A stretch of 14,846 nt of DNA from Dokdonella_A sp039926025. Its GTDB lineage: Bacteria; Pseudomonadota; Gammaproteobacteria; Xanthomonadales; Rhodanobacteraceae. Positions 1 to 6,816 of the stretch are shown here, one piece after another (position 1 is the first letter of the stretch; each line of letters begins with the position of its first letter). The translations under genes were made by a program, and so were the position numbers. The stretch is from positions 1-14,846 of the forward strand of contig JBDSXV010000166.1 in the NCBI GenBank assembly GCA_039926025.1, given 5' to 3'. The notes under the pieces are model-generated. The model did no database searches and was not told the DNA's origin. It saw only the letters and a program-made list of their open reading frames with translations.

Positions 1-38
1 ACGACTTCGAGGCAATCTTCCACGGTGATACGGGCCAT
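1..38 (-). CDS. rpoZ: RNA polymerase omega subunit, N-terminal fragment (cut by window edge)
   Basis: Only the first 12 codons plus two bases are present. They read leftwards as MARITVEDCLEV, the characteristic start of the omega subunit in xanthomonad-type gammaproteobacteria. Omega binds the beta-prime subunit and aids RNA polymerase assembly; in many bacteria it also forms part of a ppGpp site. The start is supported by a GGAGAG Shine-Dalgarno (complement of 45-50) with 6-nt spacing. The gene is divergent from mlaA. In many gammaproteobacteria rpoZ directly follows gmk; here gmk is about 4.4 kb away in the same orientation, with the mla genes between. The identification rests on a short stretch, but that stretch is distinctive. 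Confidence 0.85.
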   Translation of the reverse strand, partial: MARITVEDCLEV

Positions 39-254
39 CCAGCACTCTCCGGAACCAAAATTGAAGCCAATTCATGGCTTTAGCAATATCTCATTGTAAC
101 GCGACGCTTTTGTGCAGCGCAATCACACATTCCGTGAGCCAGAGCGCGGTTGCGTGCAAAAAGCCCCCCATTTCGCGTAGCCTTAGGCGGCGGAAGGGAA
201 TAGCCAGCTGCGGCAGACGACGAGTCTGCGCGCCCATGAGAACAAAAAAGACCC
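39..254. promoter_or_regulatory. Divergent intergenic region rpoZ / mlaA
   Basis: These 216 bp must carry the start signals for rpoZ (leftward) and mlaA (rightward). A weak sigma70-like pair for mlaA is TTGAAG (61-66) and CAATAT (84-89) with a 17-bp spacer. It would give a long leader of about 160 nt. Within that leader is a perfect 6-bp hairpin, GCAGAC (213-218) and GTCTGC (224-229) with loop GACGA, ending 25 nt before the mlaA ATG. No convincing promoter was seen for rpoZ. The promoter call is weak; the hairpin is directly visible. Confidence 0.3.
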
Positions 255-1082
255 ATGCGACCCATATCGATCCAGCCCACGCTTCGCGCGGGCCTGCTTG
301 CCTTGAGCGTGACCTTGCTCGCCGGATGCACGATCGCCAAACCGCGCACCGACGACCCTTGGGAGCACTTCAACCGCAAGATGTATGCGTTCAACGATGT
401 CGCCGACAAGACGGTGATTCGCCCGGTTGCGGCGGGCTATCGCAAGATCACGTCGGCAGACATGCGCCGGATAGTGGCGAATTTCTTCGCCAACATCCGC
501 ATGCCTATATCGATCATCAACGATATCCTGCAGGTTGATCCGCGCTCGGCCGTTCACAATACCGGCCGCTTCGTGATCAATTCGACGGTGGGCTTCGCCG
601 GCCTCTTCGACCCTGCCAGCGAGCTCAAGCTGCCGCCCGACGAAACCGACTTCGGCGTGACCCTGGCCAAATGGGGCCTGCCCGAAGGCCCCTATCTCGT
701 GCTGCCGCTGGTCGGATCGACCAGCGCACGCGATTTCTGGCGACTACCGGTCGATAGCTACTTCGACCCGCTCGCGTGGTATGCGAAGGAATACGATTTG
801 CGCCTGCACGCGGAACAACTGCCGAGCATGATGTACTTGGTCACGCTACGTGCGCGCGGCATCGACGCCGAAGGTCTGCTCGAAGGCGTATACGATCCCT
901 ACGTGTTCTATCGCGACGCCTACCGTCAACGACGCCTCTACGATATCTACGACGGCCAGCCTCCCGCGGATGTCACGGAACAGTTGCAGGGCACCGGCGA
1001 CGTCGATGTCGACAAGTTGCTCGATGAGCAGCACGCCTACGAAAAGAAGCAGGGTGACAAGGACGGCAGCAGCCACCACTGA
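255..1082 (+). CDS. mlaA: MlaA (VacJ) outer-membrane lipoprotein of the Mla phospholipid-retrieval pathway
   Basis: The product is 275 aa. It has a lipoprotein signal peptide with lipobox LLAGC and the lipidated cysteine at position 25, followed by the VacJ/MlaA domain. Visible family motifs are DPWEHFNRKMYAFND near the mature N-terminus, NDILQ, RFVINSTVGFAGLFDPAS, and TDFGVTLAKWG with GPYLVLPLVG. MlaA forms a ring-shaped channel in the inner leaflet of the outer membrane and passes mislocalised phospholipid to periplasmic MlaC. ATG 255 has no good Shine-Dalgarno, only an A-rich stretch (244-249). An ATG at 236 is in another frame and is not a rival start. The C-terminal tail after about residue 225 is charged and low in complexity (KKQGDKDGSSHH). 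It converges on mlaB of the mlaFEDCB operon; in E. coli mlaA is unlinked to that operon. Confidence 0.95.
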   Translation: MRPISIQPTLRAGLLALSVTLLAGCTIAKPRTDDPWEHFNRKMYAFNDVADKTVIRPVAAGYRKITSADMRRIVANFFANIRMPISIINDILQVDPRSAVHNTGRFVINSTVGFAGLFDPASELKLPPDETDFGVTLAKWGLPEGPYLVLPLVGSTSARDFWRLPVDSYFDPLAWYAKEYDLRLHAEQLPSMMYLVTLRARGIDAEGLLEGVYDPYVFYRDAYRQRRLYDIYDGQPPADVTEQLQGTGDVDVDKLLDEQHAYEKKQGDKDGSSHH

Positions 1083-1108
1083 GGCGACGCAGGTCGTGCA
1101 GGTCGTCC

Positions 1109-1417
1109 TCAGGCGATGCCGAGCAAAGGCTCGGCATCGCACAGATGCGCCAAGGCGCGCAATCCGGCCGGAACGCCGGTGAAGCGCAAGGCAATCCCGC
1201 GCGTTTGCGCGCGTGCCGACCACGCGAGCAATACCGCCAGCGTCGCGCTGTCGACGCCTTCGAGCCCGGCGACATCAACCGTAACCTCGCGTCCGCCGCC
1301 GTCAAACAACTCGCTGCTGCGCGCGAGCGCAGCCGTCGCTTCGGAAAAACCGAGGCGACCGGCAATGCGGAATTGGCCGCCGTCGCCGCGGTCGATGCGC
1401 AAGGCAGTCGCTGTCAC
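1109..1417 (-). CDS. mlaB: MlaB, STAS-domain subunit of the MlaFEDB transporter
   Basis: The product is 102 aa when started at GTG 1417, which overlaps the mlaC stop as GTGA; an AAGGG-type ribosome site lies just upstream. The reading frame stays open further upstream inside mlaC, but this start gives the usual length of a stand-alone STAS protein (E. coli MlaB about 97 aa). The STAS core is seen as VTVDVAGLEGVDSATLAVLLAW at about residues 45-66 (anti-sigma-antagonist fold). In E. coli MlaB a threonine at this loop (VDTGG) is functionally important; here the equivalent is Ser57 (VDSAT). MlaB sits on the cytoplasmic side, bound to the ATPase MlaF, and stabilises or activates it. It is the last gene of the operon, and its end forms one arm of the convergent hairpin with mlaA. 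Confidence 0.85.
   Translation of the reverse strand: MTATALRIDRGDGGQFRIAGRLGFSEATAALARSSELFDGGGREVTVDVAGLEGVDSATLAVLLAWSARAQTRGIALRFTGVPAGLRALAHLCDAEPLLGIA
1113..1140. terminator. Perfect 12-bp stem-loop at the mlaA/mlaB convergence
   Basis: The left arm GCGATGCCGAGC (1113-1124) and right arm GCTCGGCATCGC (1129-1140) are perfectly complementary, with a 4-nt loop AAAG. The stem starts 31 nt after the mlaA stop and lies inside the last codons of mlaB (CDAEPLLGIA). Neither strand has a T-run after the stem, so it is not a textbook intrinsic terminator. It could still pause polymerase, protect 3' ends, or separate the convergent transcripts. The structure is certain; a termination role is inferred. 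Confidence 0.5.
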
Positions 1418-2064
1418 TGACCACCCTTCTGGTCTTTTTCCATAGCCTCCAGCACCTTGTCGCCTTGGGTTTCCAGACGCGTGATCAGCGCATCGATGCT
1501 CGATTTCTGGATTTCCGCACCGACCTGATTGCGATAGTTGGTGATGTAGGAAATGCCTTCGATAACCACATCGTACGCCTTCCAATCGCCGTCCTTTGTC
1601 TTGCGGAAAGCATAATCGACAGCGAGTTTCTTGCCGTCATCGAGCGTGACTTCAGTGCGCACGATGGTGCGCTTTTCGCTCATCTCGCCCTTGGTCGGCA
1701 AAACGTGCACGGCACCACGCGTGTAGTTGAGCAAGCCTTCGGCATACCGATGAGCGATCGAATTGTAGAACGCCTTGGCAAACCGAGCGCGCTGTTCCGG
1801 CGTCGCGGTGCGAGCGTACTGACCGAGCACGAGGATCGACGCGTAGTCGATGTCGAAACGCGGCAGCAGGATGCCATCGATGAGCTTGATCAGCTTTTCG
1901 TGATCGGACTTGAGCTCGTCTTTGTGGCCTTCGATCGCCTTGCCGAGGTCGCTGGCGATACCTTGCACAACCGTGTCCGGTGTTGGTGCCTCGGCATACG
2001 CCGAATATGTCGTGGCAACGCCTACAAAAAGGACGAAGGCAAATCCGATCTTACGCAACAGCAT
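1414..2064 (-). CDS. mlaC: MlaC periplasmic phospholipid-binding protein
   Basis: The product is 216 aa, close to E. coli MlaC (about 211 aa). I chose ATG 2064 because AAGGAG (complement of 2072-2077) lies 7 nt upstream and because translation then opens directly with a signal peptide: MLLRK, a hydrophobic core, and predicted cleavage after AYA at residue 24. A longer frame starting at TTG 2100 would put 12 polar residues before the signal peptide and is unlikely. The mature part carries the MlaC/Ttg2D fold, with family-like segments such as DYASILVLGQYARTATPEQ and FAKAFYNSIAHRYAEGLLNY. MlaC shuttles phospholipid across the periplasm from MlaA to inner-membrane MlaD. It lies between mlaD (32-nt gap) and mlaB (GTGA overlap). 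Confidence 0.93.
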   Translation of the reverse strand: MLLRKIGFAFVLFVGVATTYSAYAEAPTPDTVVQGIASDLGKAIEGHKDELKSDHEKLIKLIDGILLPRFDIDYASILVLGQYARTATPEQRARFAKAFYNSIAHRYAEGLLNYTRGAVHVLPTKGEMSEKRTIVRTEVTLDDGKKLAVDYAFRKTKDGDWKAYDVVIEGISYITNYRNQVGAEIQKSSIDALITRLETQGDKVLEAMEKDQKGGQ

Positions 2065-2096
2065 GTGGCAGCTCCTTGGATTCGGTACGTGTCGAT

Positions 2097-2648
2097 TCAA
2101 TGTTTGGAGGAATCGGATGTGCCAGCCGGCGCATCGGGAAGCTTGGCTCCCGCAGAACCCGGCTCAGCCGCATCTTTTGAAGGTTTCTGCGGAGAACCGT
2201 TGACCAGGAACTTGCCGATCAGGTCTTCGAGCTGCATTGAAGGCTGCGTAAGGATGAACTCGTCGCCTTCCTTGAACATGACAGGCGACCCGCCGGTTTG
2301 GATGCCAACGTACTGGTCGCCCAGTAAACCGCTGGTGAATATCGCGGCAGCGGAGTCATCGGGAATTTGCGCGTAGTGCTTGTCGATCGCAATGCGCACT
2401 TGCGCGTCAAGCTTGATCGGATCGAGCGCAATCGATTCAACCGATCCGATGCGCACGCCCGCAAGCTTTACCGGAGCACGCAATTTCAACTGGCCGATAT
2501 TTGTGAAGCGCGCCAGCAGCACGTAGCTGTCGCCCTCGCGGAAGTTCGCAAGCGAGGTTGTCTGCGTCGCCAGATACGCGAGCGCGGCAAACCCGAACAG
2601 GATGAACAGGCCGGTGCCGATCTGGTAGGAACGTCGCTGTTGAGTCAC
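2097..2648 (-). CDS. mlaD: MlaD, MCE-domain periplasmic subunit of the Mla transporter
   Basis: The product is 183 aa and begins at GTG 2648, with GAGG of the mlaE stop region serving as ribosome site. The order is a short cytoplasmic N-terminus (YQIG typical of the family), one transmembrane helix at about residues 12-28, then the MCE domain at about 38-118, with family-like segments LRAPVKLAGVRIGSVESI and SGLLGDQYVGIQTGG. A helical segment follows (QLEDLIGKFL, about 140-150) and then a disordered Pro/Ala/Ser-rich tail. MlaD forms a hexameric ring on MlaE; the helices after the MCE domain line the central lipid channel. The gap to mlaE is 10 nt, consistent with one operon. Confidence 0.94.
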   Translation of the reverse strand: MTQQRRSYQIGTGLFILFGFAALAYLATQTTSLANFREGDSYVLLARFTNIGQLKLRAPVKLAGVRIGSVESIALDPIKLDAQVRIAIDKHYAQIPDDSAAAIFTSGLLGDQYVGIQTGGSPVMFKEGDEFILTQPSMQLEDLIGKFLVNGSPQKPSKDAAEPGSAGAKLPDAPAGTSDSSKH

Positions 2649-2658
2649 GTCTGGAGCC

Positions 2659-3444
2659 TCACATCAGAAATGCAGTCATAACGAAATCGAGCGCCAGCAC
2701 GGCAATCGACGAAAACACGACCGTGCGCGTGGTCGCATAGGCCACGCCCTCGCTGGTGGGCGGCGTGGTGTAGCCCTGGAAGGTCGCAATCAGGGTGCAT
2801 ACAGCACCAAAGGCGACACTTTTCCAGACACCGTTGATCACGTCGGTCCACACGTCCACGCTTTCGGTCATGTTCGACCAGAAGGTTCCGTTGTCGATGC
2901 CGAGCCAGCTGACGCCGACCAGGTGCGCGCCGAGAACACCAAGCGCATTGAATACGCAGACCAGCAATGGCATCGCGACGACACCCGCTATGAATCGCGG
3001 TGCGACGATGTAGTCGAGCGGATCGACCGCCATCATCTCCATGGCGGACAATTGATCGGTTGCGCGCATCAGGCCGATCTCGGCGGTGATCGACGTTCCT
3101 GCGCGCCCGGCAAACAACAGTGCGGTGACCACCGGCCCGAGCTCGCGGTACAACGCGAGCGCCACTACCGTGCCACTCGCCGCCGTGCTGCCGAATTTCG
3201 CCAGCACGTAGTAAAGCTGCAAGCCGAGCACCATGCCGACGAACAAGCCGCAGGTCATGATGATCACGAGGCTCATCGCACCGACGAACCAGAGTTGGCG
3301 CACGGTTTCCTTGAAGTGGCGCAGGCTGCGCGGGATCGCCGCGAGAATCTGCAGCAGGAACAGGCCGCATGCGCCGACCTGGGCCAGGGCATCGCCAACC
3401 ATCGACGGTTGCCCCGGCGAAGTTTGCTTGCCTGCTTCGCTCAT
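2659..3444 (-). CDS. mlaE: MlaE, inner-membrane permease of the Mla ABC transporter
   Basis: The product is 261 aa, matching the family length (E. coli about 260). It is a MlaE/YrbE permease with several hydrophobic membrane helices. The hallmark cytoplasmic/coupling region ELGPVVTALLFAGRAGTSI plus AEIGLMRATDQLSAMEMMAVDP lies at about residues 101-142. The start ATG overlaps the mlaF stop as ATGA (3441-3444), with AGGTG 5 nt upstream, so translation is probably coupled to mlaF. Two MlaE subunits form the membrane core to which MlaF dimers bind inside and the MlaD hexamer binds outside. A second in-frame reading of much of this region (2645-3484) is only a shadow. Confidence 0.95.
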   Translation of the reverse strand: MSEAGKQTSPGQPSMVGDALAQVGACGLFLLQILAAIPRSLRHFKETVRQLWFVGAMSLVIIMTCGLFVGMVLGLQLYYVLAKFGSTAASGTVVALALYRELGPVVTALLFAGRAGTSITAEIGLMRATDQLSAMEMMAVDPLDYIVAPRFIAGVVAMPLLVCVFNALGVLGAHLVGVSWLGIDNGTFWSNMTESVDVWTDVINGVWKSVAFGAVCTLIATFQGYTTPPTSEGVAYATTRTVVFSSIAVLALDFVMTAFLM

Positions 3445-4313
3445 GCCGCACCTGCCGTTGAACGCGTGTCACTGGAAGGCGCATGCGCCGGAAACCCGAG
3501 GTCGACCGCGTAGTCGCGCGCCGGGTACTGGAACGGCACCGGGCCGTCCGCTTCGCCGCCGAAAAACTGCTTCGTCCATGCCGATTCGCCGCGTGCGAGT
3601 TCGGCCGGCGTGCCGCGAGCGACGACCTTGCCGCCCGCGATCAGGTAGACCAGGTCCGCCGCGCGCGCGACCGCGGCAAATTCATGCGCAACCAGGATGC
3701 TGGTCAGGCCGAGCGTGTCGTTGAGCGTACGGATCAGCTTCAGAACCTGGTTCAATGCAACCGGATCGAGGCCTACGAACGGCTCGTCGTAAAGGATCAA
3801 CATCGGGTCGCGGATCATCGCGCGCGCCAGCGCGACACGGCGCGCCATGCCGCCGGACAACTCGCTCGGCATCAACGCCGCTGCGCCGCGCAACCCGACT
3901 GCCTGCAGCTTGGTGAGCACGATGTTGCGAACGAGCTCTTCCGGCAGTTTCAAGTGCTGGCGCAAAGGAAACGCGACGTTCTCGAACACGCTGAAATCGG
4001 TCAGCAGCGCGGAATTCTGGAACAGGAAGCCGATTTTCTCGCGCAAGTCGAACAAGGCATTGCGCGACAGCGTCGGCACGTTCTTGCCATCGACGCGGAT
4101 CGTGCCCTCATCCGGCATCAACTGGCCCGTCATGTGGCGCAGCAAGGTGGTCTTGCCGGTGCCGCTGGGGCCCATGATCGCAACGATCTTGCCGCGCGGA
4201 ATATCCAGTTCCAGCCCATCGAAAATCGTCTTCCCACCCAACACGGTGCGCAGGCCGCGCACTTCTACGAGTGCGGCATTGGTGGGCGGAGATGTTGAGA
4301 GGGCTTCGGTCAC
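3441..4313 (-). CDS. mlaF: MlaF, ATPase subunit of the Mla ABC transporter
   Basis: The product is 290 aa. The nucleotide-binding parts are complete: Walker A GPSGTGKT (48-55), Q-loop Q99, signature LSGGM (152-156), Walker B LILYDEP (to P178) with a D-loop GLDP, and the switch histidine H210 in AHEF. The C-terminal piece DGPVPFQYPARDY resembles the E. coli MlaF tail (DGPVPFRYPAGDY), which reaches over to the partner subunit and lies near MlaB. About 20 extra residues follow it. GTG 4313 is the earliest possible start, since an in-frame TGA lies four codons upstream. The Shine-Dalgarno is weak. It is the first gene of mlaFEDCB and drives ATP-dependent phospholipid movement at the inner membrane. 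Confidence 0.95.
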   Translation of the reverse strand: MTEALSTSPPTNAALVEVRGLRTVLGGKTIFDGLELDIPRGKIVAIMGPSGTGKTTLLRHMTGQLMPDEGTIRVDGKNVPTLSRNALFDLREKIGFLFQNSALLTDFSVFENVAFPLRQHLKLPEELVRNIVLTKLQAVGLRGAAALMPSELSGGMARRVALARAMIRDPMLILYDEPFVGLDPVALNQVLKLIRTLNDTLGLTSILVAHEFAAVARAADLVYLIAGGKVVARGTPAELARGESAWTKQFFGGEADGPVPFQYPARDYAVDLGFPAHAPSSDTRSTAGAA

Positions 4314-4443
4314 GGCAAAGGCTCAATCGGGATTTCTCTGACCGCCTGCCCTCGGGATTGAGGGCATACAGCACTTCGCGCAAGGCTCAGCTTGTTACCT
4401 TAGCCTATGGCGAGCTGAACCGGCCAGCTGCGCCGTCGCGCGT
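4314..4443 (-). promoter_or_regulatory. Leader region of mlaF with competing hairpins
   Basis: This 130-bp gap separates gmk from mlaF, both leftward. It contains TGCCCTC (4347-4353) and GAGGGCA (4360-4366), a perfect 7-bp stem with a 6-nt loop. CTCAATC (4322-4328) is also complementary to GATTGAG (4356-4362), a second stem that shares bases with the first, so both cannot form together. The second stem would cover the weak TTGAG ribosome site of mlaF. An 8-bp direct repeat TCGGGATT is present at 4327-4334 and 4352-4359. I could not pick a convincing -35/-10 pair; the operon might also be read through from gmk. The structures are visible; regulation is inferred. Confidence 0.35.
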
Positions 4444-5100
4444 TCAATCTGCCTTCAGCAGATCGTCGATCAGCGCCGAATGACGTGCGATTTGTGCCTT
4501 GCGACGCAGGCGCTGGCACGCAACGATCGCGCGCAGGTCGGCCAGGGCATCACCGAAGTCGTCGTTGACCACGACGAAATCGAAATCACTGGCGTGGGCG
4601 ATTTCACCGCGCGAATCGGCAAGGCGCCGCGCGATGGCCTCGGCGTTGTCGGATGCCCGCGTACGCAGGCGCCGCTCCAGTTCTGCGCGCGACGGCGGCA
4701 GGATGAACACGCTGACGCAGTCGGTATGACAGGGTCCGGCGATCGCGACGAGCTTGTCGCGGATCTGCCGCGCGCCCTGCCAGTCGATCTCCAGCAGCAC
4801 GTCGCGACCTTGTGCCAGCAGCGGCTCGACCGCGGCGCGCGCAGTCCCTTTCAGATCGCCATGCACATTCGCGTATTCGTAAAACGCGTCGGCCGCCGCC
4901 ATAAGCTCGAAGACATCGCGTGAAACAAAGTGGTAGTGCCTGCCGTCAACCTCACCGGGCCGCGGCAGGCGCGAGGTGTACGACACTGACAGGCTGATGG
5001 CCGGTTCGCGCTCGAGCAACGCATGCACAAGGCTGGTCTTGCCGGCGCCGGAAGGTGCCGCGACGATATACAGCGTTCCTGGGGCACCGGTTCCGCTCAT
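4444..5100 (-). CDS. gmk: Guanylate kinase
   Basis: The product is 218 aa and converts GMP plus ATP to GDP plus ADP in the cytoplasm, an essential step of guanine nucleotide and ppGpp supply. The P-loop APSGAGKTS is at about 15-23. The GMP-binding segment SVSYTSRLPRPGEVDG (38-53) with HYHFVS follows. DVLLEIDWQGARQ and VFILPPSRAELERRL are the standard downstream blocks. Where many family members have GNYYGT this protein has GDLKGT, as I recall for xanthomonad Gmk. The start ATG overlaps the yicC stop (ATGA, 5097-5100) with a poor own ribosome site, so coupling to yicC is likely. Confidence 0.97.
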   Translation of the reverse strand: MSGTGAPGTLYIVAAPSGAGKTSLVHALLEREPAISLSVSYTSRLPRPGEVDGRHYHFVSRDVFELMAAADAFYEYANVHGDLKGTARAAVEPLLAQGRDVLLEIDWQGARQIRDKLVAIAGPCHTDCVSVFILPPSRAELERRLRTRASDNAEAIARRLADSRGEIAHASDFDFVVVNDDFGDALADLRAIVACQRLRRKAQIARHSALIDDLLKAD

Positions 5101-5960
5101 TCGAGGTTCTGTACCTGTTCGCGCATCTGCTCGATCAGCACTTTCAACTCGACCGCTGCGTTGGTCGTGCGCGGGTCGGCGGACTTGGAGCCGAGCGTAT
5201 TCGCTTCGCGATTGAATTCCTGCATCAGGAAGTCGAGACGACGCCCAACCGCTTCCTTAAGGCCAAAGATGCGACGCGCTTCGGCAATATGCGCGGTCAG
5301 GCGATCCAGTTCTTCGTCGACGTCGATGCGCTGCACCTGCAAGACAACTTCCTGTTCGACCCGCCCAGGCTCGAGCGGCATTTTCAGCTCGGCCAGTTTC
5401 GCATCAAAGCGCGCCCGCAGCGCCGCGCGTATTTCCGGAAGGTACGTGCGCACGTCGGCAACGATTCGCTCCATGCCATCGAGGCGTTCGCGCATGAAAC
5501 CACCCAGGCGTTCGCCTTCGCGAGCGCGCGCAGCAACCATTTCGTCAAGCGCGCTGCCAAGTAATCCGAGCGCGGCCTCGCGCAGGAATTCCTGGTCGGT
5601 ATCGCGATCGAGCAGCACGCCCGGCCAACCGAGCAACGACGTAAAATCCACATTGAACTGGGGGAACTTTGCCGCGAGGGCCTGCGCCGTGTCCGCGAGT
5701 CGCGCAATCAGCGCCTCATCGACGACAATCGCAGACGCATCGGCAAGCGCCGGCTTGTAGCGCAGCCCGAGGTCGACCTTGCCGCGCGACAGCTTTGCCG
5801 CGACGCGTTCGCGCACCATCGACTCCAGGCTGCGCAATTCTTCCGGCAGGCGCATGCCGAGTTCGAGATAGCGGTGATTGACCGAGCGCAGCTCGATCGC
5901 AAGCGTGCCGTGGCCGGTATCGGCTTCGGCGCTGGCAAAGGCGGTCATGCTACGCAACAT
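5097..5960 (-). CDS. yicC: YicC family endoribonuclease
   Basis: The product is 287 aa from ATG 5960, the same length as E. coli YicC. It opens with the family hallmark MLRSMTAFA, followed by ELRSVNHRYLEL and RLPEELRSLE (YicC-like N-terminal domain) and ends with the DUF1732 region including IDVDEELDRLTAHI and QEFNREANTLGSKS. YicC proteins have been reported as endoribonucleases acting on small and other RNAs in E. coli. The frame stays open upstream to 6422, but that extension runs into rph on the opposite strand and has no family similarity. The gene heads the yicC-gmk pair and diverges from rph; a good promoter candidate lies just upstream. Confidence 0.95.
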   Translation of the reverse strand: MLRSMTAFASAEADTGHGTLAIELRSVNHRYLELGMRLPEELRSLESMVRERVAAKLSRGKVDLGLRYKPALADASAIVVDEALIARLADTAQALAAKFPQFNVDFTSLLGWPGVLLDRDTDQEFLREAALGLLGSALDEMVAARAREGERLGGFMRERLDGMERIVADVRTYLPEIRAALRARFDAKLAELKMPLEPGRVEQEVVLQVQRIDVDEELDRLTAHIAEARRIFGLKEAVGRRLDFLMQEFNREANTLGSKSADPRTTNAAVELKVLIEQMREQVQNLE

Positions 5961-5991
5961 CGAGGTGTCCACGGGAGCCCAGGGGGGCGCA

Positions 5992-6019
5992 ATGGTAAGC
6001 TCCACGGCCCATTTGCCAA
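5992..6019 (-). promoter_or_regulatory. Candidate sigma70 promoter for yicC-gmk
   Basis: Read leftwards, -35 TTGGCA (complement of 6014-6019, 5/6 to consensus) and -10 TACCAT (complement of 5992-5997, 4/6) are separated by 16 bp. Transcription would start near 5985, giving a leader of about 25 nt to the yicC ATG. It lies in the 89-bp divergent region shared with rph. No comparable rph promoter was obvious. Confidence 0.45.
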
Positions 6020-6049
6020 AGCAATTCCTCGCATGATGGATTTTCGCCC

Positions 6050-6808
6050 ATGACTTCGGTATCCACGACTGCGGCCGAGACGATCTCAGTCCGCCCCTCC
6101 GGCCGCGCGCCCGACCAACTACGCGCCTGCAGTATCCAGCGTCACTACACCCGCCACGCGGAGGGTTCGGTGCTCGTTGCATTCGGCGACACCCAGGTGC
6201 TTTGTACCGCGAGCATCGAGGAAAAGGTGCCGCCGTTCCTGCGCGGCAAGAATGAAGGTTGGGTGACGGCCGAATACGGCATGCTGCCGCGCGCCACCGG
6301 GACGCGCACTCAACGGGAGGCTGCGCGCGGCGGCCAGGGTGGCCGCACGATGGAGATCCAGCGGTTGATTGGCCGCAGCTTGCGTGCCTGCATCGACCGC
6401 CAGGCGCTGGGCGAACGCACAATCACGCTCGATTGCGACGTGCTGCAGGCCGATGGCGGTACGCGCACCGCTGCAATCACTGGCGCCTATGTCGCGCTGG
6501 TCGATGCGATCCGCTGGCTGACAGCGCGCAAGCTGATCAAACGCGACCCTATCTTCGGCGCGGTTGCCGCGGTGTCGGTCGGTATCTACAAGGGGATGCC
6601 TGTGCTCGACCTCGACTACGCCGAGGACTCGGACTGCGACACCGACATGAACGTCGTCATGAACGATGGTGGCGGCTTCATCGAGCTGCAAGGCACCGCC
6701 GAAGGGCATGCGTTCCGACGCGAGGAACTGGACGCGTTGCTTGTGCTGGCCAGCAAGGGCGTGACCGAACTTTGCGTAAAACAGCGCGAAGCGCTAGACA
6801 TGGCGTGA
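6050..6808 (+). CDS. rph: Ribonuclease PH
   Basis: The product is 252 aa. It is a phosphorolytic 3'-5' exoribonuclease that trims tRNA 3' ends and other structured RNAs in the cytoplasm, working as a hexamer. Strong family blocks are RHAEGSVLVAFGDTQVLCTAS, EGWVTAEYGMLPRAT, GGRTMEIQRLIGRSLRA, DCDVLQADGGTRTAAITGA (phosphate-binding GTR region) and DTDMNVVMND. Relative to E. coli RNase PH (which starts at MRPAGR) the chosen ATG adds about 13 residues (MTSVSTTAAETIS). No nearer ATG exists, and the ribosome site is weak, so the exact start is uncertain. The gene diverges from yicC and runs directly into rdgB. Confidence 0.96.
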   Translation: MTSVSTTAAETISVRPSGRAPDQLRACSIQRHYTRHAEGSVLVAFGDTQVLCTASIEEKVPPFLRGKNEGWVTAEYGMLPRATGTRTQREAARGGQGGRTMEIQRLIGRSLRACIDRQALGERTITLDCDVLQADGGTRTAAITGAYVALVDAIRWLTARKLIKRDPIFGAVAAVSVGIYKGMPVLDLDYAEDSDCDTDMNVVMNDGGGFIELQGTAEGHAFRREELDALLVLASKGVTELCVKQREALDMA

Positions 6809-6816
6809 GTACCCGC

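Noticed and set aside
1465..2376. 303-codon plus-strand frame antisense to mlaC and mlaD
   Set aside because: Both minus-strand genes are unmistakable family members with ribosome sites and a signal peptide; the antisense frame has no family features.
2645..3484. 279-codon minus-strand frame overlapping mlaE in another phase
   Set aside because: Arg/His-rich composition typical of an out-of-phase reading; mlaE in the other frame is well conserved.
3483..4298. 271-codon plus-strand frame opposite mlaF
   Set aside because: Antisense shadow; mlaF carries all ABC ATPase motifs.
5961..6422. N-terminal extension of YicC
   Set aside because: It overlaps rph on the other strand and YicC has its normal length from ATG 5960.
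6259..6816. Apparent long frame running through rph in another phase and joining rdgB, as if a fusion
   Set aside because: The part before 6817 (or GTG 6805) is an out-of-phase reading of rph; RdgB begins normally at MRRIVLASS.
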